Assembly: GCA_934553185.1 (NCBI GenBank)
Contig: CAKTFF010000043.1
Location: forward strand, 1-10,748
Reading direction: 5' to 3'
Length of the DNA stretch: 10,748 nt
Origin: an uncultured Devosia sp.
GTDB taxonomy: Bacteria; Pseudomonadota; Alphaproteobacteria; Rhizobiales; Devosiaceae
In this document: positions 6,449-10,748 of the stretch, one piece after another
Position numbering within the stretch: position 1 is the first letter of the stretch
Layout of the letters: every line of letters begins with the position of its first letter
Program-made: the position numbers and the translations under genes
The notes under the pieces: model-generated
What the model saw: only the letters and a program-made list of their open reading frames with translations
What the model was told of the DNA's origin: nothing
Database searches by the model: none

Positions 6449-6476
6449 AATCTATTGCTCGGACGGCTTTAGTCAA
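6449..6476 (-). promoter_or_regulatory. Predicted sigma-70-type promoter of the GH4-kinase-isomerase operon
   Basis: Minus-strand -35 TTGACT (6471-6476, five of six) and -10 TAGATT (6449-6454, four of six) are separated by 16 bases. The operator follows immediately, then the Shine-Dalgarno site and the TTG start, giving a leader of about 40 bases. Confidence 0.5.
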
Positions 6477-6823
6477 CTGCTGACGTCATGGCTCTAGCAC
6501 TTGCGAAGTTCAAGCGGCGTCACTGATCAGGTGCTGGACCTCATTGCACGCGCTGTATTTTGCAATGGTCAGAATTCAACATCGCATAATGCTTGGAGCG
6601 TTTTTAAGAATCGACTGAGGAGGAAGAGTGAGATCAGCATCAAAAACGATGTTGGCAAGCGGTACTCTGCTCTCGGCCACCTGCTAGTAGGTCTGGTCGC
6701 TGCATTCGATTGCAAAGCCACGTTTAAACGGCTGATTCCCATCTCTCCGAAAGAACTAATCGACAGTCCGCTTTCCACCCCGAATGCGCCAGGCGAATGA
6801 TCGTCGCAAAGCTCCGCCGCTGT
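6477..6823. other. About 350 bases with no recognisable gene
   Basis: It separates the sugar operon from the flavin/GAF gene pair. Open frames exist on both strands (plus 6501-6800; minus 6569-6778) but start with TTG or lack a convincing ribosome site, and their products match no family I recognise. CATTCG occurs twice within 21 bases near 6779-6800. No terminator with a U-run was found after the gene ending at 6824. It may be a decayed gene remnant or plain spacer. Confidence 0.4.
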
Positions 6824-8146
6824 TCAGAAGAGCAGGTTCGGACTTGCAAGAACCTTGAGGCGCACTGCCCCCCTTGCTGGCCGGCTCAACTGAATAGGTG
6901 CGCCTTTTTCCTCCAGCCGGCGGCGGAGTAGGATGAGCCGGGTTTCCAGATTATCCTTGTATTCCGGCAGTTGGAGCGAGGAGTCTCGGCGAAGATCACG
7001 ATTGGTGAAGTCCACTGTCCCCGACGCCAGATAGTGAGTGATAAAGTGGTGTAGCAACCGACCCGGTATGCCGCGGATGAGATAGTCGTCGTTGAAGAAA
7101 ACACTGCCGTCACCGGCATCATAGCGCATCGTGAACGAGCCTTCGTCGGGGCGCTCGGCTTTTAACATCGATTGACCGGCGGCTGTATTCAGTGCCGGTG
7201 CCCGGGCCTGTTCAAAGGCCGAAGCGAGATGCAGAGCAATGATCTCGAGAGCATCTTCATCTGCATGGCTGAACGCAAACGCTTCTTCGGCCTCAACAAA
7301 GATTACGCCCAGCAGCCGCTCGCCGCGGATCACCGGCACCGCCATTTGACTGCGCGGCGCTGCAAGGCCCGGGAATGGAATTTGGGTCAGCTGCTCGCGG
7401 TTCTGCTTGCTCACGGCGGCGACATAGCGGTTAGCGCGGCCAAGGTCGCTGACGCGCACGCCTAGCCGATTGGAGGCTGCTGCGCCAATAACGCCTTCTC
7501 CCATCGAGGTTTCTGCTGCAATGCCAGTGCTTTCGTAGCCATGGCTCGCAATGGTGACCAGGTTCGTCTGGTTTTCGTCCGGCACGGCAATGACTATATG
7601 GCGGAAGCCGAAGTACTCGACCAAGCCCTGTACCAATTGATCGAGCCTGGTCTCGAAGTCTTCGGCAAGGGCTAGACGCCGGCACACCGCCCGCGTCCCA
7701 GCGAGCAGATCAGCAGGGGGCGGTTCGGCTGGCGTCTCCTCGAGCGGATCGGTAGCGACGATGGCCTCAATACTCACTACCCGATAAATGTCCACCGCCC
7801 GCAAGCGCATGACGTCACGCATGCCTTGGCTTGCGGCGCCGACAGCCAGATGGACGCGCAGGCGCTCATAGAGCGGGCCTTCGCGATCCGAGCGGATGTA
7901 GCGCAGGTGCAGCACGTGCTGTTGGCCAGTGCGCCCATTGACCACCATGACCGAGGCCAAGCCACTGAACTGAACATTGGCCGCAGTTTTTGAGAAAAAC
8001 TGGTTGGACAGGGCGACATGCTCGTCGTCAACGAAATGCACATGCGAGAGGTAGGAGATGTTGGGGACGCCTGCTGGATCGCTCGTGGCAATGATCGAGG
8101 GAACGACGCCCTCGAAGCTGTCGCGCAGTGACCTCAGGTTAATCAC
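6824..8146 (-). CDS. Flavin split-barrel - GAF - winged-helix protein, likely one-component sensor regulator
   Basis: A 440-residue three-part protein. Residues about 10-135 form a pyridoxamine-5'-phosphate-oxidase-like FMN-binding split barrel (GVPNISYLSHVHFVDDEHVA, ALSNQFFSKTAAN, MVVNGRTGQ, GPLYERLRVHLA). A proline-rich linker (133-148) leads to a GAF domain (about 152-315; SHGYESTGIA, GEGVIGAAA, MAVPVIRGERLLGVIFVE). The C-terminal 340-433 looks like an OmpR/PhoB winged helix: ETRLILLRRRLEEKGAPIQL resembles the recognition helix and wing (xxxLRxKLexxxxxIxTVRGxGY), here ending RPARGAVRLKV. No receiver or kinase domain is present. The GTG start at 8146 overlaps the stop of the upstream split-barrel gene (GTGA) and has GGAG 7 bases before it; the same frame stays open to 8464, but that stretch is antisense-like and unsupported. 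It probably senses flavin, redox state or a small molecule and binds DNA. The DNA-binding call is the least certain part. Confidence 0.8.
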   Translation of the reverse strand: MINLRSLRDSFEGVVPSIIATSDPAGVPNISYLSHVHFVDDEHVALSNQFFSKTAANVQFSGLASVMVVNGRTGQQHVLHLRYIRSDREGPLYERLRVHLAVGAASQGMRDVMRLRAVDIYRVVSIEAIVATDPLEETPAEPPPADLLAGTRAVCRRLALAEDFETRLDQLVQGLVEYFGFRHIVIAVPDENQTNLVTIASHGYESTGIAAETSMGEGVIGAAASNRLGVRVSDLGRANRYVAAVSKQNREQLTQIPFPGLAAPRSQMAVPVIRGERLLGVIFVEAEEAFAFSHADEDALEIIALHLASAFEQARAPALNTAAGQSMLKAERPDEGSFTMRYDAGDGSVFFNDDYLIRGIPGRLLHHFITHYLASGTVDFTNRDLRRDSSLQLPEYKDNLETRLILLRRRLEEKGAPIQLSRPARGAVRLKVLASPNLLF

Positions 8147-8619
8147 AGCGGCGCTCCTTTGCGAAGCCGCGTTCCCGCCTGTGGCCCAGGAGTCTGGTTG
8201 AAGACGTCGGTTGGAAGAAAACTGATCCGCTGCAGGTCCTCTAGTGCCATTGTGTGGGAAAGTTGCGCGATGGAGACGCCGGTATCGCGCATGACATCCT
8301 GCATGGATGCGCGATACGTAAGCGCTGCTGCATTGTCCTGCGGTGTTGCCGGCGCCATTGCTTCTACCCGGCCCTTGATCTGAACCGTCTGGTAGCTTTG
8401 CGGAACGACGAAAGTGGCCGCGATGGGCGACCCTGGCTCGAGATCGACGAAGACGTTGCTCCATTGGCGTGCAGACACAAGCAGCGAAATCGCGGTGCTG
8501 ACCCGATCATAGTGCGCCCCTGTAACACGACCGATGCTCGCTCTGTTGAACCGGTCAGCGGTAGAAACGATGATCATCGTGGGACTGGTGATCAGCTTGG
8601 CGATGTCGGGAGCGATCAT
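8143..8619 (-). CDS. Pyridoxamine 5'-phosphate oxidase-like FMN-binding split-barrel protein
   Basis: A 158-residue protein of the PNPOx-like flavin split-barrel superfamily. The opening strands (TMIIVSTADRFNRASIGRVT) and ISLLVSARQWSNVFVDLEPG, ATFVVPQSYQTVQIKGRV are the usual barrel strands. The tail LPTDVFNQTPGPQAGTRL matches the C-terminal segment of stand-alone family members. It may bind FMN or F420-like flavins in the cytoplasm; catalytic function is unknown. The ATG at 8619 has AGGA about 5 bases from a GGC-ATG start. A promoter-like element lies 20-50 bases upstream. It overlaps the start of the split-barrel/GAF/winged-helix gene by four bases, so the two are made together, and this protein may supply or remove the ligand sensed by its partner, or form mixed dimers with it. 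That partnership is inference from coupling and shared fold. Confidence 0.78.
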   Translation of the reverse strand: MIAPDIAKLITSPTMIIVSTADRFNRASIGRVTGAHYDRVSTAISLLVSARQWSNVFVDLEPGSPIAATFVVPQSYQTVQIKGRVEAMAPATPQDNAAALTYRASMQDVMRDTGVSIAQLSHTMALEDLQRISFLPTDVFNQTPGPQAGTRLRKGAPL

Positions 8620-8639
8620 GCCTGTCCTGCTGTGCCGAT

Positions 8640-8668
8640 AGGATAAATTTAGGATCGAGCGATCTCAA
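8640..8668 (-). promoter_or_regulatory. Predicted promoter of the flavin/GAF gene pair
   Basis: Minus-strand -35 TTGAGA (8663-8668, five of six) and -10 TATCCT (8640-8645, four of six) have the ideal 17-base spacing. Transcription would begin near 8633, giving a short leader to the ATG at 8619. Confidence 0.45.
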
Positions 8669-8766
8669 TAGGAGATGTTTTAGGAAGCTGCCTCGCCACT
8701 CGAACTTTATCAAGGACCCACCAAGCCGAGTGACAAGGGTTGCCGGCGCTTAAGGGGTACGAAGTC

Positions 8767-8910
8767 ATGCATTTTTCGTCGAAACTTATCGTTGCTGCGA
8801 TTGTCGCGCAGTCTTTCACTGTCGCGCTAGCCCAGGAAGCGCCCGCGCCGGGACCGGCTCCAAGCGGCGCCTATGTTTCGGACCAGCCGCATACCAGCCT
8901 TACCTGGAAG
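8767..8910 (+). pseudogene. 5' fragment of a YceI-family periplasmic protein gene
   Basis: Residues 1-48 are recognisably the start of a YceI protein. A Sec signal peptide (MHFSSKLIVAAIVAQSFTVA, then LAQ) is followed by an Ala/Pro-rich linker and GAYVSDQPHTSLTWK, the conserved first strand (GxYxxDxxHTxxxWK). YceI proteins are periplasmic lipocalin-like isoprenoid binders of about 190-200 residues. After Trp47-Lys48 the frame enters sequence that is the antisense of an oxidoreductase gene, running open to 9246 without YceI features, so about 140 residues of the barrel are missing. GLS just after the break (8911-8919) recalls the conserved HLGLS and may be the last trace or chance. AAGGGG (8752-8757) precedes the ATG by 9 bases. 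It is probably non-functional, though a signal-peptide chimera could still be made. Confidence 0.75.
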
Positions 8911-9207
8911 GGCCTGTCCCAGAGGCACGACGATCGGCTGATCGACGGCATGGTCGTAGTTGCCGATATCGATGATGATCTTTCCGTCCGTGTCGCACTT
9001 GCTCAGGATGTCGATCGCTTTTTCGCCGGGCAGTGCATTCACGATCCAGTCTGCTTCGCTTGCCGCTTCGACGTACGTGGCTACATGGAGCGCAAGCTGT
9101 CGATCCGCAGGCTGGCGCGAGCCCATTACGACTTCGTGGCCAAGTCGCAGAAGCTTCGTGCCTATTGCCTGACCTACTTGGCCGGTGCCCATGACCGCAA
9201 ATCTCAT
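8827..9207 (-). pseudogene. Truncated NADP oxidoreductase (F420-dependent reductase-like), Rossmann N-terminal half
   Basis: Residues 1-99 match the coenzyme-F420-dependent NADP oxidoreductase family. MRFAVMGTGQVGQAIGTKLL carries the GxGxVG dinucleotide loop, MGSRQPADR the basic stretch expected for NADP phosphate, then WIVNALPGEKAIDIL and GKIIIDIGNY. Relatives run to about 200-220 residues, with a second half that forms the substrate site. Here, after PLGQA (to about 8911), the frame continues only 27 residues, which are the antisense of a YceI signal-peptide region, ending at 8827. The ATG at 9207 overlaps the stop of the GatZ-family gene (ATGA), so it was the next gene of that operon. The remaining half could still fold and bind NADP but is unlikely to be a working enzyme. 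Confidence 0.75.
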
Positions 9208-10481
9208 GGTAACTTTCTCTTGGCTGGCGCTGTCGCATTGCCGTAGACATCGAGGACCTGCTCGACGGCCCTGAGCAGCAAAGCCTTGGCCTGCGGCATT
9301 AATGCCCCAGAGACGACCTCCGGCCAAAGCAGTGGCAGGTATTGAGAGATCAACGTTTCGGGTATCTGCTTGTCTTCAAAGCGACCAAGCATTTCCTTGA
9401 CGAGACGTTGCGCCTCCGGCGTCGCCCAATAGTACCGGATGCGGTCCGAATAGCTGTAGTGCCTCTGCAGACGCTGTGCGTGGCCGTCGCCGTGGTAGTA
9501 CCGATGCCAATGACTCGGCTCGTCGACCATCAGCGCTTCCATCCCGCTCTTCAGCCCGCTCGTGCCGAACATCTCTTCCGAAATGAGGTCTAGGCCATAG
9601 AGAGCTTCTCGCATCGCAAAGGTCAACCATGGGCCAACTTTAAGAATGGCGAAGCCATCCTCAACCAGCCGAGCCAATGCTTCGGGGCTTTGGTAGTCCG
9701 TCGAATGAGCTTCATAAGTGAGGCTCAACTGGTCGCGCATTGCCGACAGTCCACGTGCAGCGTCCGGTTTATACAACACGACGTTCTCGTGCCCGAACTC
9801 GACGCCAGGCTGCACGACCAACCCGATGACCTGTTCGAACGCTGATCCGATCCCTGCCGCGTCGAAAGCTTTTCTGTGCAGTTCCACGGTACCCTCAGCA
9901 TCTTGAGGTGGGGTTGGCGTCAGGTCGTCGACATGTTCGGTCGCTCCTCCGGGCACAGGCACCTCTGTCCCGATGACGTAGGAAAGGATGCGGCCCCCTG
10001 CATGCTCTTCAGCCGTGGCGGCCAGCGCCGCTGCGCGCTGTGCGATGACCTCGTTCGCCAGAGGCATTGGATCGTCAGCGCAGTTCATGCTGGCGTCGAG
10101 ATGAATCTTGGTGAAGCCGGCTTTGGCGAAGGCGGTTATCATCACATGCGCCTTCTCCATCGCTGCTTCCGCTGGCATGTGGCGCCATGGATTGGGACCG
10201 AGATGGTCGCCGCCGAGAATGAGTCGGTCCGCAGGGAAGCCCACCTTCTCTGCGATGTTCTGGACGAAGATCCGGAAGTCTTCGGGTGTCATGCCGGTAT
10301 AGCCGCCGTCCTGGTTCACCTGATTGCAGGTGGCTTCGATCAGGACTGCTTCGCCGACCACCGCTCCACGTCTCAGTGCTGCCTCGATGACGTAGGGGTG
10401 GGCGGAACATACGGAGGTGACACCGCGAGGCTCGCCCCGATCGTGCGCGGTCACCAGCTGGCCAAAAAATTCATCGCGCAT
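9204..10481 (-). CDS. gatZ: GatZ/KbaZ-family protein: D-tagatose-1,6-bisphosphate aldolase subunit or D-tagatose-6-phosphate 4-epimerase
   Basis: Cytoplasmic TIM-barrel protein of 425 residues, full length for Pfam PF08013. Signature stretches are EATCNQVNQDGGYTGM (49-64), LGGDHLGPNPW (89-99), HLDASMNC (127-134), GTEVPVPGG (171-179), YEAHSTDYQ (256-264) and a C-terminal WHRYYHGDGHAQRLQRHYSY. In enterobacteria GatZ/KbaZ stabilises the class II aldolase GatY/KbaY. In Agrobacterium a member of this family was shown to epimerise D-tagatose 6-phosphate to D-fructose 6-phosphate. No GatY gene is visible here, which favours the epimerase role, though one could lie outside the window. The retained Asp92-His93 pair equals the class II zinc-site region. 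The start at 10481 has AAGGAGG (10488-10494) 6 bases upstream; an in-frame extension to 10511 would run through it. Divergent DeoR regulator upstream; truncated reductase overlaps downstream. Confidence 0.88.
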   Translation of the reverse strand: MRDEFFGQLVTAHDRGEPRGVTSVCSAHPYVIEAALRRGAVVGEAVLIEATCNQVNQDGGYTGMTPEDFRIFVQNIAEKVGFPADRLILGGDHLGPNPWRHMPAEAAMEKAHVMITAFAKAGFTKIHLDASMNCADDPMPLANEVIAQRAAALAATAEEHAGGRILSYVIGTEVPVPGGATEHVDDLTPTPPQDAEGTVELHRKAFDAAGIGSAFEQVIGLVVQPGVEFGHENVVLYKPDAARGLSAMRDQLSLTYEAHSTDYQSPEALARLVEDGFAILKVGPWLTFAMREALYGLDLISEEMFGTSGLKSGMEALMVDEPSHWHRYYHGDGHAQRLQRHYSYSDRIRYYWATPEAQRLVKEMLGRFEDKQIPETLISQYLPLLWPEVVSGALMPQAKALLLRAVEQVLDVYGNATAPAKRKLP

Positions 10482-10505
10482 CAAACGCCTCCTTGCTCGC
10501 GTACA

Positions 10506-10519
10506 GATCATTAATGATC
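10506..10519. promoter_or_regulatory. Perfect 14-bp palindrome upstream of the GatZ-family gene
   Basis: GATCATTAATGATC is a perfect palindrome 25 bases before the GatZ start codon, between the ribosome site and a -35-like TTGTCA on the minus strand. A regulator bound here would sit over the promoter or early transcript. The divergent DeoR protein is the likely binder; this is inferred from position. Confidence 0.55.
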
Positions 10520-10529
10520 AAGAAAGTGA

Positions 10530-10535
10530 TTGACA
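10530..10535 (+). promoter_or_regulatory. Consensus -35 box facing the DeoR gene
   Basis: TTGACA is a perfect -35 hexamer. No strong -10 follows at 16-18 bases (GAATAT at 18 is the best), so the promoter may be weak. The same bases lie within TGACA-ACC-TGTCA (10531-10543), which supplies a TTGTCA -35-like box toward GatZ on the other strand, so the two promoters overlap back to back. Confidence 0.35.
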
Positions 10536-10540
10536 ACCTG

Positions 10541-10561
10541 TCATATTGATCATGAATATGA
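10541..10561. promoter_or_regulatory. 21-bp inverted repeat, likely operator, near the DeoR start
   Basis: TCATATT-GATCATG-AATATGA has perfect 7-bp arms around a 7-base centre that itself contains GATCAT, shared with the palindrome at 10506-10519. It lies 21 bases before the DeoR start codon, a good place for autoregulation. Confidence 0.5.
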
Positions 10562-10582
10562 AACTCCACACTCGGGCTGCTC

Positions 10583-10748
10583 ATGAAACCTGATCGCTTC
10601 ACCACCATTCGTCAGCTGCTCTTTGCTCGCGGTCACATGTCGATCGCCGAGATCGCGGAAGCCGTACAAGCATCCGAGCCCACGGTGCGGCGGGATCTGA
10701 CGATGCTCGAGAGCGAGGGCGTCATCGTTCGTACGCATGGTGGTGCGC
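10583..10748 (+). CDS. DeoR-family transcriptional regulator, N-terminal part
   Basis: The first 55 residues are present; the gene leaves the right edge. They form the complete DeoR winged helix: RFTTIRQLLFARGHMSIAEI, then AEAVQASEPTVRRDLTMLES (residues 27-46) with the family signature TVRRDLxxLE, and GVIVRTHGGA with the diagnostic HGGA. The missing part should be the sugar-phosphate-binding sensor domain. The ATG at 10583 has only a weak GGG-rich ribosome site. DeoR proteins usually repress nearby sugar genes and are released by a phosphorylated sugar. Divergent placement from the GatZ gene and the palindromes between them suggest control of that operon, perhaps with tagatose- or fructose-phosphate as effector. 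Confidence 0.88.
   Translation, partial: MKPDRFTTIRQLLFARGHMSIAEIAEAVQASEPTVRRDLTMLESEGVIVRTHGGA

Noticed and set aside
6501..6800. Plus-strand open frame of 99 codons in the gap before the flavin/GAF genes
   Set aside because: It starts with TTG, has no clear ribosome site, and its product shows no family motif; the opposite strand is also open over part of it. It looks like chance or a remnant.
8147..8464. In-frame upstream extension of the GAF-containing protein
   Set aside because: The extension overlaps the split-barrel gene in another frame and is low-complexity Arg/Ser/Ala-rich. The GTG at 8146 with a good ribosome site and GTGA coupling fits the conserved domain start.
8911..9246. 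Continuation of the YceI frame as a real novel C-terminal domain
   Set aside because: These codons are the exact antisense of a clear NADP-oxidoreductase gene and carry no YceI motifs, so they are read by accident.
1..10748. CRISPR arrays, tRNA or rRNA genes, transposases, insertion-sequence ends
   Set aside because: No regularly spaced repeats, RNA gene signatures or transposase motifs were seen by eye on either strand, including at the 8911 junction.

Overview
The window looks like an accessory carbohydrate-use region of an alphaproteobacterium, probably of the order Hyphomicrobiales (Devosia- or Rhizobium-like). This is inferred from the fairly high GC content, the CUT1 sugar ABC transporter with a glucose/mannose-type binding protein, and the typical rhizobial mix of a LacI regulator, a BadF-type kinase and a TIM-barrel sugar isomerase. 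The genus cannot be fixed from sequence alone. Nearly all genes lie on the minus strand, so the transcripts read from high to low coordinates.

Left part (1-6476): a sugar uptake and breakdown locus. In transcription order it holds a glycoside hydrolase family 4 (GH4) enzyme (5104-6402), a BadF/BcrA-type sugar kinase (4076-5107) and a sugar phosphate isomerase/epimerase-like protein (3327-4079), all with overlapping ends. Next come a flavodoxin-like FMN reductase on the plus strand (2789-3334), a LacI-family regulator (1644-2699), a periplasmic sugar-binding protein (297-1538) and the first 80 residues of the inner-membrane permease (1-241). The 12-mer CGGTAACGTACC lies just downstream of the predicted promoter -10 box of both the GH4 operon and the binding-protein operon. 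It is a good candidate for the operator through which the LacI protein controls both. Import appears to be PTS-free, yet a kinase and a GH4 enzyme sit together. The kinase may therefore phosphorylate the imported sugar or a cleavage product. The GH4 enzyme carries CEGP at the diagnostic metal-ligand motif, which matches none of the classical GH4 subgroups.

Middle part (6477-8766): about 350 bases without a recognisable gene, then a translationally coupled pair. The first is a stand-alone pyridoxamine-oxidase-like flavin split-barrel protein (8143-8619). The second is a 440-residue protein joining a similar split barrel, a GAF domain and a C-terminal domain that looks like an OmpR-type winged helix (6824-8146). 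This resembles a one-component flavin or redox sensor and is the most unusual protein architecture in the window.

Right part (8767-10748): a rearrangement scar at about position 8911, where the 5' part of a plus-strand YceI-family gene meets the 5' part of a minus-strand F420/NADP-oxidoreductase-like gene, and both have lost their 3' ends. The reductase remnant overlaps the end of a GatZ/KbaZ-family gene (9204-10481). That gene has no GatY partner in view and may encode a D-tagatose-6-phosphate 4-epimerase. It diverges from a DeoR-family regulator that runs off the window edge (10583-10748), and two palindromes lie between them.
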